Shown here: positions 56,361-64,000 of the stretch, piece after piece
How the letters are laid out: every line of letters begins with the position of its first letter
Numbering within the stretch: the first letter of the stretch is position 1
Assembly (NCBI RefSeq): GCF_024181725.1
Contig: NZ_CP028908.1
Location: 1,612,001 to 1,676,000, forward strand
Origin: Bradyrhizobium sp. WD16
GTDB lineage: Bacteria; Pseudomonadota; Alphaproteobacteria; Rhizobiales; Xanthobacteraceae
Direction: 5' to 3'
Length of the DNA stretch: 64,000 nucleotides
Notes under the pieces: model-generated
What the model was told of the DNA's origin: nothing
Seen by the model: only the letters and a program-made list of their open reading frames with translations
Database searches by the model: none
Program-made: the position numbers and the translations under genes

Positions 56361-58196
56361 TTACGACAGGGCCTTGCGCAGCGGCGCCACCTGCAGCGTG
56401 TCGATGCTGCCGCCGATGGCGTTGGCGATGAAGCGCGCCGTGATCGAGGCGCCGTCGTAATGCAGCACCGGCACGAGGCGTACCGGATCGATGCCGATCT
56501 CGTTGACCAGCAGCATGCGCAGCTGCCCGTCGCGGTTCTGCTCGACGACGAACACGAAATCATGGTCGGCGATGAAGCTGGCGACGTCCTGATGGAAGGG
56601 AAAGGCGCGCACTCGCATCAGGTCGAGGCCATGGCCACGCCGCGCCAGGATCTCCGCGGCCTCGGTCATGGCCGGCGACGTCGAGCCGTAATAGATCGCG
56701 CCGAAGCGGGTCGGCGCGGCGGCGGCGCGCCGCACCGGCCGCGGCAGCAGCTTCTTCGCCGTCTCCTGCTTGCGCAGCAGCCGCTGCATGCCTTCCACAT
56801 AGGTTGCGCCGTTCTCCGAGTAGCGGGCGCGGGCGTCGTGGGAGGTGCCGCGAGTGAAGAAGGCGCCCTTGTTCGGATGCGTTCCGGGATAGGTGCGATA
56901 GGGAATGGCGTCGCCGTCGACATCCGTGTAGCGGCCGAACTCCTTGATGCGATCGAGGTCGGCGGCGGTGAGCACCTTGCCGCGGTCATAGCGCCTGGCA
57001 TCATCCCATTGCAGCGGCCGGCACAGCCGCTGGTTCATGCCGATATCGAGGTCGAGCAGCACGAAGACCGGCGTCTGCAGGCGGTCGGCGAGATCGAAGG
57101 CATCGGCGCCGAATTCGAAGGCCTCGGTGGCGTCCTCCGGCAGCAGCAGCACGTGCTTGGTGTCGCCATGGGAGGCATAGGCGCAGCTGATCAGGTCGCA
57201 TTGCTGGGTGCGGGTCGGCATGCCGGTGGAGGGACCGGCGCGCTGCACGTCGAAGATCACCGCCGGTATCTCGGCGAAATAGGCGAAGCCGAAGAATTCC
57301 TGCATCAGCGAGATGCCCGGCCCCGAGGTCGCGGTGAAGGCCCGGGCGCCGTTCCAGCCGGCGCCGATCACCATGCCGATGGAGGCGATCTCGTCCTCGG
57401 CCTGGACGATGGCGTAGCGCGCCTCGCCGCTCGCCGGATCGTGGCGGAAGCGCCTGCAGAAGCGGGCGAAGCCTTCGGCGAGCGAGGATGACGGCGTGAT
57501 CGGATACCAGGCGCAGACCGTGGCGCCGCCATACACAGCGCCGAGCGCGGCCGCGGCATTGCCCTCGATCAGGATGCGGTCGCCGACCTTGTCGGCGCGG
57601 CGCACCCGCAGGCCGAGCGGGCAGGCGAAGTGAGCCCTGGCGTAGTCGCGGCCGAGATGCAGCGCCGTGATGTTCGGCTCGATCAGCTTGTCCTTGCCGC
57701 GGTATTGTTCGCCGATCAGCTTCTCGACCTCGGCAAAATCGAGATCGAGCAGCGCGGACAGCGCGCCGATGCAGATGATGTTCTTGAACAGCTGGCGCTG
57801 GCGCGGATCGCTGTAGTGCGCGTTGCAGATCGCCGTCAGCGGCATGCCGATGACGGTGATGTCGGAGCGCAACTGGCCCGGCGGCAGCGTCCGCGTCGAA
57901 TCATACATCAGGTAGCCGTCGGGCTCGATCGAGATGACGTCCGCGTTGAAGGTCTGCGGATTCATCGCCACCATGAAATCGGTGCCGCCGCGGGCGCCGA
58001 GACGGCCTTCCTCGCTGACGCGGATCTCGTACCAGGTCGGCAGTCCCTGGATGTTGGAGGGGAAGACGTTGCGCGGCGCCACCGGCACGCCCATGCGCAT
58101 GATGGCGCGGGCGAACAGCTCGTTGGCGCTGGCAGAGCCGGAGCCGTTGACATTGGCGAAGCGGATGACGAAATCGTTGACGGCGTTCAGCGGCAT
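56361..58196 (-). CDS. korA: 2-oxoacid:ferredoxin oxidoreductase subunit alpha (gamma-alpha fusion)
   Basis: 611 aa. Residues 1-195 form the gamma domain (FANVNGSGSASANELFARAI, GLPTWYEIRVSEEGRLGARG), and from about 205 the alpha domain follows (EGNAAAALGAVYGGATVCAW, YPITPSSSLAEGFARF, FTATSGPGISLMQEFFGFAY, QRAGPSTGMPTRTQQCDL). The C-terminal domain ends VLHYDGASITARFIANAI. This fused layout is normal for KorA-type enzymes. The start at 58196 overlaps the upstream FAD-subunit gene by 10 bp, indicating coupling. Confidence 0.9.
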   Translation of the reverse strand: MPLNAVNDFVIRFANVNGSGSASANELFARAIMRMGVPVAPRNVFPSNIQGLPTWYEIRVSEEGRLGARGGTDFMVAMNPQTFNADVISIEPDGYLMYDSTRTLPPGQLRSDITVIGMPLTAICNAHYSDPRQRQLFKNIICIGALSALLDLDFAEVEKLIGEQYRGKDKLIEPNITALHLGRDYARAHFACPLGLRVRRADKVGDRILIEGNAAAALGAVYGGATVCAWYPITPSSSLAEGFARFCRRFRHDPASGEARYAIVQAEDEIASIGMVIGAGWNGARAFTATSGPGISLMQEFFGFAYFAEIPAVIFDVQRAGPSTGMPTRTQQCDLISCAYASHGDTKHVLLLPEDATEAFEFGADAFDLADRLQTPVFVLLDLDIGMNQRLCRPLQWDDARRYDRGKVLTAADLDRIKEFGRYTDVDGDAIPYRTYPGTHPNKGAFFTRGTSHDARARYSENGATYVEGMQRLLRKQETAKKLLPRPVRRAAAAPTRFGAIYYGSTSPAMTEAAEILARRGHGLDLMRVRAFPFHQDVASFIADHDFVFVVEQNRDGQLRMLLVNEIGIDPVRLVPVLHYDGASITARFIANAIGGSIDTLQVAPLRKALS

Positions 58197-59968
58197 GCGG
58201 CACCTGCGTGGGTGACCTCGAGGAAGAATTTCTGCATGTCCCAGGCTCCGGTCGGACAGCGCTCGGCGCACAGGCCGCAATGCAGGCAGACGTCCTCGTC
58301 CTTGGCCATGACGCGCCCGGTCTTCAGCCCGTCGGCGACATAGATCGCCTGGTGCAGGTTGCGCGCCGGGGCGCGCAGCCGCTCGCGCAGGTCCGCCTCC
58401 TCGCCGTCGGCGGTGAAGGTGATGGAGTCCATCGGGCAGATGTCGACGCAGGCGTCGCATTCGATGCACAGCGGCGCCGAGAACACCGTTTCGACGTCGC
58501 AGTTGAGGCAGCGCCCGGCCTCGGCCAGGGCGAGATCGGCGTCGAAGCCGAGCTCGACTTCGGCCTTGATGCTGGTGAGCGCGAGCTTGCTGTCGCGATG
58601 CGGCACCGCGTGCCGGGTGTCAGGCATCACTTCGTTCTTGTAGCTCCATTCGTGGATGCCCATCTTCTGGCTGGCGAGAGTGACCTGCGGCGCCGGCCGC
58701 CGCGCCGGATCCTCGCCGCGCAGCACCAGGTCGATGGAGACCGCCACTTCATGGCCATGGGCCACCGCCCAGATGATGTTCTTCGGGCCGAAGGCGGCGT
58801 CGCCGGCGAAGAACACCTGGGGATGGGTGGAGCGGAAGGTGACCTTGTCGACGATCGGCATGCCGCCCTCGTCGAAGGCGATGCCGAGATCGCGCTCGAT
58901 GAAGGGGAAGGCATTCTCCTGCCCCACCGCCGCCAGCACGTCGTCGCAGGGAAAGCTGACGTCGGGTTCGCCCGAGGGCACGAGCCGGCGCCGCCCCCTG
59001 GCGTCGTATTCCGCCCGAACCTTTTCGAAGCGCACGCCGGTGAGCTTGCCGCCCTCATGCTCGAACGCCTTCGGCACCAGGTAATTGTGGATCGGAATGC
59101 CTTCGCGGGCGGCATCCTCCTTTTCCCACGGCGAGGCCTTCATTTCCTCGAAGCCGGAGCGCACCACGACCTTGACGTCCTCGCCGCCGAGCCGGCGGGC
59201 CGAGCGGCAGCAGTCCATGGCGGTATTGCCGCCACCGAGCACGATGACGCGCTTGCCGATGCCGTGGATGTGATCGAACGACACCGAGGACAGCCAGTCG
59301 ATGCCGATATGGATATTGGCGGCGGCTTCCTTGCGCCCGGGAATGTCGAGATCGCGGCCGCGCGGCGCGCCGGTGCCGACCACCACCGCGTCGAAACCGT
59401 CGGCGAGCAGCGCCTTCATGCTGTCGATGCGCGTGCCGCCCCGGAAATCGACGCCGAGATCGAGCACATAGCCGGTCTCCTCGTCGATGACGCTGTCGGG
59501 CAGGCGGAATTTCGGGATTTGCGTGCGCATCATGCCGCCGGCCCTGGCGTCGGCATCGAACACCACGCAGTCATAGCCGAGCGGGGCGAGATCGCGCGCC
59601 GCGGTGAGCGAGGCCGGACCCGCGCCAATCAGCGCGACGCGCTTGCCGTTGCGCTTCGCCGCCGGCTGCGGCAGCCGCGACCTGATATCGTCCTTGAAGT
59701 CGGCGGCGACACGCTTGAGCCGGCAGATCGCCACCGGCTCTTCCTCAACGCGGACGCGGCGACAGGCGGGTTCGCAGGGCCGGTCGCAGGTGCGGCCGAG
59801 GATGCCGGGAAAGACGTTGGATCGCCAGTTCAGGAGATAGGCGTCGCTGTAGCGGCCGGCGGCGATCAGGCGGATATATTCGGGAACGGGCGTGTGCGCG
59901 GGGCAGGCCCACTGGCAGTCGACCACTTTATGAAAATAGTCGGGCGCCGAAATATCGGTCGGTCTCAT
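58187..59968 (-). CDS. korC: FAD/Fe-S NAD(P)H oxidoreductase subunit (GltD-like plus 2[4Fe-4S])
   Basis: 593 aa. N-terminal GltD-type Fe-S domain (CQWACPAHTPVPEYIRLIA and RTCDRPCEPACRR), FAD site VALIGAGPASLTAARDLA, NAD(P) site RVIVLGGGNTAMDCCRSARR and FAGDAAFGPKNIIWAVAHG. After about residue 480 a bacterial ferredoxin-like tail carries CLNCDVETVF, CIECDACVDICPMDS and CLHCGLCAERCPTGAWD. The operon order suggests it passes electrons between KorAB and NADP, as in NADP-coupled 2-oxoglutarate oxidoreductase of aromatic-degrading anaerobes. The ribosome binding site GGAGGGTGGGA supports the ATG at 59968. The symbol is by analogy. Confidence 0.82.
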   Translation of the reverse strand: MRPTDISAPDYFHKVVDCQWACPAHTPVPEYIRLIAAGRYSDAYLLNWRSNVFPGILGRTCDRPCEPACRRVRVEEEPVAICRLKRVAADFKDDIRSRLPQPAAKRNGKRVALIGAGPASLTAARDLAPLGYDCVVFDADARAGGMMRTQIPKFRLPDSVIDEETGYVLDLGVDFRGGTRIDSMKALLADGFDAVVVGTGAPRGRDLDIPGRKEAAANIHIGIDWLSSVSFDHIHGIGKRVIVLGGGNTAMDCCRSARRLGGEDVKVVVRSGFEEMKASPWEKEDAAREGIPIHNYLVPKAFEHEGGKLTGVRFEKVRAEYDARGRRRLVPSGEPDVSFPCDDVLAAVGQENAFPFIERDLGIAFDEGGMPIVDKVTFRSTHPQVFFAGDAAFGPKNIIWAVAHGHEVAVSIDLVLRGEDPARRPAPQVTLASQKMGIHEWSYKNEVMPDTRHAVPHRDSKLALTSIKAEVELGFDADLALAEAGRCLNCDVETVFSAPLCIECDACVDICPMDSITFTADGEEADLRERLRAPARNLHQAIYVADGLKTGRVMAKDEDVCLHCGLCAERCPTGAWDMQKFFLEVTHAGAACR

Positions 59969-60075
59969 TCCCACCCTCCGCGCCCAAAAGGCAGCGCGGC
60001 CTTGTCGTTTCCATGAACGCCGGGCTGGCGTTCCTGCCTTCTTTTTCAGTTAAGCAGGGCCGTTAAACGCCTCGT

Positions 60076-60089
60076 TGATTTAGATCATT
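60076..60089 (-). promoter_or_regulatory. FNR/FixK-like site upstream of the korCAB operon
   Basis: TTGATTTAGATCAT matches TTGAT-N4-ATCAA at all but the last position. On the minus strand TTAACT lies 22 nt beyond as a possible -10, and the leader would be about 73 nt. Control by low oxygen fits an oxygen-sensitive ferredoxin-type enzyme. Confidence 0.45.
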
Positions 60090-60519
60090 CAATACGATCC
60101 GCGGCGGCGAGAAAAGCCGAATCGCCACGACATCACCTATGCTTAGGCCGCAGTCCGGGGACACCATTCGTCCTGCGATTGGCGATCACGATCACATATC
60201 GTTTATAATGCACCGCCGCATTGATCCGGCGACGCAGCATACGTGGTTGCCGCGCTCGCCTCCCCCTCCGTCGTCATCGCCTGCGAAAGCAGGCGATCCA
60301 GTACGCCGCCACGCCGGCCGTCCGCGCAAGCCTCAGCACCGCGCGCCATCTCGCCGATCCCGAATACTGGTTTCCCCGCTTTCGCGCTACGATATGCACA
60401 CATCTTGCGAAGCAGATCCTAAGAGCGCGCCACGCATACTCCGCGAAGCCGGGCGGCGACAACGGAGTAGAAAGATGCACCCTGACCACAATTCATTCTC
60501 GTCATGGCCGGGCTCGTCA

Positions 60520-60653
60520 CCGGAAGTCGGATGTTTCCGACTTCCGGCATGAGAATAAAGAACGCGATCCGGCAAGAGCCGGATCGCTATGCCATCCACG
60601 TCTTTCAGGTCGAGAGGCTCCAAAGTCGTGGATGCCCGGCACAAGGCCGGGCA
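60520..60653. repeat. cluster of three REP-type hairpins
   Basis: CCGGAAGTCGGA / TCCGACTTCCGG (60520-60547), GCGATCCGGC-AAGA-GCCGGATCGC (60564-60587) and TGCCCGGC / GCCGGGCA (60633-60653). A fourth pairing, CATCCACG with CGTGGATG, encloses the 60590-60634 region. The TGCCCGG...CCGGGCATGAC type is widespread in Bradyrhizobium-like genomes. Confidence 0.75.
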
Positions 60654-60948
60654 TGACGATTGAAAGGCTGAAAGAGTGGCCGCTTTCTCCCCTGCGGACC
60701 AGATGTGTGAATACGATAGCGCCTGCGCGGGACAACGGTCAGAGAGAGCTGACAGCGAGAGAACGCGAGCGACGACTCCTTGCGGCGCATTCCGTCCCGC
60801 GGACGGACGCCTGTCCGCTTCGCCAATCGTTCAGCTGCCTTCAAATCGCACCCGCTGCACGGGAGATGCGCCAGCGCAGGCGCGCGCTTGAAGCTGTTTT
60901 CCGGCCCGCCTAACCTGCGCGCGAAGAAACCTCAGGGAGCCCCGATCG

Positions 60949-62319
60949 ATGGCCCACGAGACCGCGACGCTCGCCGACTATGTGACGCGGCTCGCCCATG
61001 ACGACATTCCCGCCGCGGTGCGCGCCCGCGCCAAGATCCTGACGCTCGATTTCCTCGGCAGCGCGCTGCGGGCGCGGCGCGAGGCCGATTCGACGCCGTC
61101 GCTGCTCAACATGCTCGCCGCCCTCAAGCTCGACGGCGACGGCGACGCCACCGTGTTCGGCGACAGCAGAACCCGTTCGCCGGCGATCGCCGCGCTGCTC
61201 AACGGCGCGCTCGGCCATTCGCTGGATTTCGACGATACCCACGCCGATTCCTCGCTGCATCCCAGCGCACCGGTGGTGCCCGCCGCCTTCGCGGTCGGCG
61301 AGATGACCGGCGCCTCAGGGCGCGAGGTGCTGACCGCCATTGTCGCCGGCTATGAAGTCTGCTGCCGGCTCGGCAATGCGCTGGACCCGACCTCGCATTA
61401 CGGCCGCGGCTTTCACCCCACCGCCACCGCCGGCACCTACGGCGCCGCCGCCGCCGCCGGCAAGCTGCTCGGCCTCGACACCGCGCGGATGATCGCCGCC
61501 TTCGGCGTCTCGGGCAGCCAGGCCGCGGGCTCGCTGCAATTCCTGGTCAACGGCGCCTGGAACAAGCGCTACCAGGTCGGCGCCGCCGCCATGAACGGCG
61601 TCATCGCGGCGACGCTGGCCAAGCAGGGCTTCATCGGCGCCATCGAATCGGTGGAGGGCAAGCACGGCCTCCTCGCCGGCTATACCGACGATCCCCATCC
61701 CGGCAAGGCGGTGGCCGGACTCAGCAGCGACTATGAGACGCTCAAGATCGGCGTCAAACCCTATCCGAGCTGCCGCTACACCCATGCCGCGATCGACGCG
61801 CTGATCGCCATGCGCCGCGAACTCGACCTGACGCCGGACAACATCGCCAGGGTGGAGATCGGCCTGCACCGCAACGGCATCACGCTGACCGGCGATCCGA
61901 CCACCAAGCGCCATCCCAGAAGCATCGTCGGCGGCCAGTTCTCGATGTTCTTCACCGGCGCCCTGGCGCTGGAGCAGGGCTCGTTCGGCTGGGACGATTA
62001 CGCGCGGCTCGGCGACCCGGCGATCGACGCCCTCGCCGACCGCATCGAGGTGGTGCAGGACGATCGGCTGGAGACCGGCCGCAGCCACCCGTTCGGCGCC
62101 CGCGTCAGCATCCTGAGCGGCGGCACCGCCTACGAGCGCCTCGCCTTCGACCCGCCCGGCGAGCCGTCGTCCTTCCCGACCGACGCCGCCATGCGGCAGA
62201 AATTCACCCAGCTCGCCCGGCCGGTGCTGGACGGGCGGACGGCGGCCTTTGCCGACGCGGTGCTGGAGCTGGAGAGATTCGGCAGGGTCAGCGAGGCAAC
62301 CCGGCTCGGCCGGGGGTGA
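60949..62319 (+). CDS. MmgE/PrpD family protein
   Basis: 456-aa member of the family of 2-methylcitrate dehydratase (PrpD) and related lyases. ALLNGALGHSLDFDDTHADS is the family hallmark; also GYEVCCRLGNALDP, HYGRGFHPTATAGTYGAAAA, FLVNGAWNKRYQVGAAAMNG and KPYPSCRYTHAAIDAL. There is no prpB/prpC nearby, so it is probably not the propionate-cycle enzyme; substrate unknown. Length is normal. It lies alone upstream of tRNA-Arg. Confidence 0.9.
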   Translation: MAHETATLADYVTRLAHDDIPAAVRARAKILTLDFLGSALRARREADSTPSLLNMLAALKLDGDGDATVFGDSRTRSPAIAALLNGALGHSLDFDDTHADSSLHPSAPVVPAAFAVGEMTGASGREVLTAIVAGYEVCCRLGNALDPTSHYGRGFHPTATAGTYGAAAAAGKLLGLDTARMIAAFGVSGSQAAGSLQFLVNGAWNKRYQVGAAAMNGVIAATLAKQGFIGAIESVEGKHGLLAGYTDDPHPGKAVAGLSSDYETLKIGVKPYPSCRYTHAAIDALIAMRRELDLTPDNIARVEIGLHRNGITLTGDPTTKRHPRSIVGGQFSMFFTGALALEQGSFGWDDYARLGDPAIDALADRIEVVQDDRLETGRSHPFGARVSILSGGTAYERLAFDPPGEPSSFPTDAAMRQKFTQLARPVLDGRTAAFADAVLELERFGRVSEATRLGRG

Positions 62320-62463
62320 GGGAGGGGTTACGGACGTCGCTCGCCGGCCATGGCTGTGCTGGTCCGGCCGGATTTTGCCCGCACGCGAGGCCGTTTCGGC
62401 GCCTTTCGGAGCCCTCTGCCCCGTTGCCCCTCCCCGGCCAATCGGCTAAAGGAGGGGCCTCGC

Positions 62464-62540
62464 GCGCCCGTAGCTCAGCTGGATAGAGCGTTGCCCTCCG
62501 AAGGCAAAGGTCACACGTTCGAATCGTGTCGGGCGCGCCA
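62464..62540 (+). tRNA. tRNA-Arg (anticodon CCG)
   Basis: 77 nt folding as a full cloverleaf: acceptor GCGCCCG / CGGGCGC, D arm with AGCTCAGCTGGATAGAGC, anticodon stem TTGCC / GGCAA around loop CTCCGAA (anticodon CCG, reads CGG), T arm ACACG-TTCGAAT-CGTGT and an encoded CCA end. The region following it looks foreign, and such genes are common integration targets. Confidence 0.96.
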
Positions 62541-62905
62541 TATTTTCCATGACTTAGCTAGTTCCCGCGATGACCGTACGGAAAACGTCGTCGGATAAAA
62601 TGCGACTAATTGAACCGACGTCGAGATGATTCTGGGCGCGCGTCGCGCTCGCCCACAGGTCGGGTACGCGTTCACGGGAGGGCAGGTCCAAAAAACCCGC
62701 GAGAAACTGAATCTGAATAACACTATATTTTTGTTCGACGCGCTGTCTCCCGTTTGACCCGACATGTCGCTGGGATTGCGTCAGATCGATAAACACCGCC
62801 GCCGCGTAACCAAATCATCCCAAAACATCCGCAGCGCGCCGGTTGAAGTGCCCCACTTCCAGACGTTCACCCGCTCTTTCGAGTTTCCGAACTTCCGACA
62901 TTCAT
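62541..62905. other. AT-richer region after tRNA-Arg, no gene recognised
   Basis: About 365 bp of lower GC than its surroundings (e.g. AATAACACTATATTTTTG near 62715). Short ORFs here, one running into the tRNA, look accidental. It presumably contains the decayed remainder of the nicotinamidase gene or an integration junction. Confidence 0.4.
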
Positions 62906-63103
62906 TCAGAACTGCTCGGCCTCGGCAGAGCTGGCGTAGGATTCGGACGCGTGCGTGTCGAAGGTCAACAGTACGCCTGCCGTTTCGGCGGGGTCGAGCG
63001 CTGCCAGCATGGCGTTCAGCGGCGCGACCAGCGCCTCCGCACCGGCGACATAGAGCGCGCCATCGGGCAGCATGAAGTCCTGCTGGGCGTCAACCACAAT
63101 CAC
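62906..63103 (-). pseudogene. truncated nicotinamidase (PncA-like), N-terminal remnant
   Basis: About 65 codons from a GTG at 63103: VIVVDAQQDFMLPDGALYV, then AGVLLTFDTHASESYASSAE and EAEQF followed directly by a stop. Intact nicotinamidases (about 200 aa) continue EAEQFP.HC and need a later Lys and nucleophilic Cys, both absent here. I could not trace the rest of the protein in the three frames downstream. It is divergent from the NrtR-like gene, the expected regulator of an NAD-salvage gene. Confidence 0.65.
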
Positions 63104-63143
63104 GAACTGCGCATCGATTCTGCTCCATCTCTGTCGTCGCCGC

Positions 63144-63172
63144 TTGACATATATCTATTGAGCACATAAGTA
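63144..63172 (+). promoter_or_regulatory. sigma-70-type promoter of the NrtR-like gene
   Basis: TTGACA at 63144-63149, a 17-bp spacer, and TAAGTA at 63167-63172, 29 bp before the ATG. Overlapping AT-rich repeats ACATATATC and GCATATATGTG flank it and could be operator half-sites for NrtR. Confidence 0.5.
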
Positions 63173-63200
63173 AAGCGCAGGTTGCATATATGTGTACCAT

Positions 63201-63926
63201 ATGGGCGAATCCGAATTCCTCAAGGCGTATGACGCCAACCAGTATGAACGCCCGTCGGTGGCAGTTGACCTCATCCTGATGAGCGTCGTCGAGGGCACAC
63301 CCGCGGCCTTGCTCGCCCGCCGCGACGCGCATCCCCATCTGGGCGCCTGGGCATTGCCGGGTGGGTTCGTCGGCATCAACGAAAGCCTCGACGCCGCCGC
63401 GCGCCGCCTGCTGGCCAGCAAGGCGCGGATGGACGCCGCCTATGTCGAGCAGCTCTATACCTTTGGCGCGGTCGATCGCGATCCGCGGGCCCGGATCATC
63501 AGCGTCGCGTATTTTGCGCTGCTGCCGCCGGCGCACTTTGCCGCCGCGCTGAAGGCTACGCCCGAACTGACGCTTGCCGAACTGACCGTGCCATGGTCGG
63601 GTGAAACCGGCGGGCCGGTTGAAGCGTGCTCGGCAGACGGCGAGACACTGCCGCTGGCGTTCGACCATGCCGATATGCTGGGGCTCGCCATACTGCGGCT
63701 GCGCGGCAAGCTCGATTATTCGAACGTCGCCTTTGCCTTGCTGCCCGATTGTTTCACGCTGCGCGCCTTGCAGGAAGCGCATGAGGCCATTCTCGGCATG
63801 CGCCTCAACAAGCCCGCCTTCCGGCGCCGCATGCTCGATAGCGGTCGCCTGGAGGCGACCGGCGAACGCGAGCTCGGTGCCTCGTTCCGGCCCGCCGAGC
63901 TCTACCGCCACCGCACCGCCAACTGA
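63201..63926 (+). CDS. NUDIX-domain transcriptional regulator, NrtR-like
   Basis: 241 aa. N-terminal Nudix fold (VAVDLILMSVVEGTPAALLA, GAWALPGGFVGINESLDAAA) whose catalytic Nudix box is degenerate (REELLEETG-like stretch replaced by ARRLLASKARMDAAYVEQL), as in NrtR regulators that bind ADP-ribose but do not hydrolyse. The C-terminal winged helix includes LDYSNVAFALLPDCFTLRAL and NKPAFRRRMLDSGRLEATG. The ATG at 63201 is preferred to an in-frame GTG at 63192. It would repress NAD-salvage genes; the adjacent nicotinamidase gene is broken. Confidence 0.85.
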   Translation: MGESEFLKAYDANQYERPSVAVDLILMSVVEGTPAALLARRDAHPHLGAWALPGGFVGINESLDAAARRLLASKARMDAAYVEQLYTFGAVDRDPRARIISVAYFALLPPAHFAAALKATPELTLAELTVPWSGETGGPVEACSADGETLPLAFDHADMLGLAILRLRGKLDYSNVAFALLPDCFTLRALQEAHEAILGMRLNKPAFRRRMLDSGRLEATGERELGASFRPAELYRHRTAN

Positions 63927-63951
63927 CCCAGCCCAGGAAAGACAAGCTACA

Positions 63952-64000
63952 TGGCTTCCATCAAGAATTTCGGCTTTCTCGCGCAATTGCGCAGCGATGC
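63952..64000 (+). CDS. start of an SPFH/band-7 family protein (partial)
   Basis: Only MASIKNFGFLAQLRSD is visible before the window ends. The opening 'IKNFGFxxxLR' is seen in flotillin-like SPFH proteins of sphingomonads and relatives (from memory). A ribosome binding site (CAGGAAAG) precedes the ATG, 25 bp after the NrtR-like gene. Confidence 0.45.

Larger units (their letters stand above)
59969..60948. other. 980-bp intergenic region with REP arrays
   Basis: No gene that I can support. It holds the FNR/FixK-like box, a REP hairpin ATCGCCTGC-GAAA-GCAGGCGAT (60276-60297) of the same kind as at 45184, and three further hairpins listed next. Short ORFs in this stretch are repeat-derived. Confidence 0.55.

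Noticed and set aside
62511-62765. 84-codon minus-strand ORF overlapping tRNA-Arg
   Set aside because: Runs into the tRNA gene and encodes repeat-like sequence; considered spurious.

Overview
The window is a GC-rich alphaproteobacterial chromosome segment around the replication origin. The order rpsT, 1.4-kb intergenic region, dnaA, dnaN, recF, gyrB, the TonB/PKHD iron-uptake pair, the families of palindromic repeats and the gene content fit the Rhizobiales, most likely a Bradyrhizobium/Rhodopseudomonas-like lineage. The genus is inferred, not proven.

Layout. 0-12 kb: siderophore receptor and PKHD hydroxylase, a putA 3' fragment, a gene scar of an AtuA-family gene, two MFS exporters, dienelactone hydrolase, LysR, aldo/keto reductase, Wza-like export lipoprotein, MsrA. 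12-21.4 kb: rpsT, candidate oriC, dnaA, dnaN, a repeat mosaic, recF, gyrB. 21.5-30.3 kb: three small Cys-rich secreted proteins, a P1B-type metal ATPase with a C-terminal hemerythrin domain, and an RND metal-efflux operon with a PII-like protein but no outer-membrane channel. 30.5-36.4 kb: small unknown proteins, a diguanylate cyclase, a V4R-PAS histidine kinase and a GreA/GreB-like factor. 36.5-43 kb: PEP synthase, two glycoside hydrolases and a PfkB kinase. 43.4-45 kb: metallophosphoesterase and a CarS-like membrane protein. 45.2-55 kb: aromatic catabolism, with two LigAB protocatechuate 4,5-dioxygenases, LigC, LigI, LigJ, a DUF1932-type dehydrogenase, two regulators and a cytochrome P450. 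55.3-60 kb: a ferredoxin-type 2-oxoacid oxidoreductase with its own FAD/Fe-S subunit. 60.9-64 kb: MmgE/PrpD protein, tRNA-Arg(CCG), then a stretch that looks foreign (decayed nicotinamidase, NrtR-like regulator, SPFH protein start).

Two patterns cut across these regions. First, a family of about 167-bp elements recurs at four places. Each is two long hairpins separated by exactly 13 bp, bounded by CTAG, with small bulges facing the spacer. Units abut by sharing one CTAG and lie where genes are broken. Second, palindromes TTGA-N6-TCAA (FNR/FixK type), rare by chance in DNA of this composition, lie upstream of the RND operon, the V4R kinase, pps and the GH1 gene. Near-perfect versions precede the 2-oxoacid oxidoreductase operon, the Cys-rich proteins and one ligAB pair. 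This suggests an oxygen-responsive regulon linking ferredoxin-dependent metabolism, carbohydrate turnover and metal handling.

Aromatic carbon would flow from protocatechuate through LigAB, LigC, LigI and LigJ to 4-carboxy-4-hydroxy-2-oxoadipate. The final aldolase (LigK) is not in the window.
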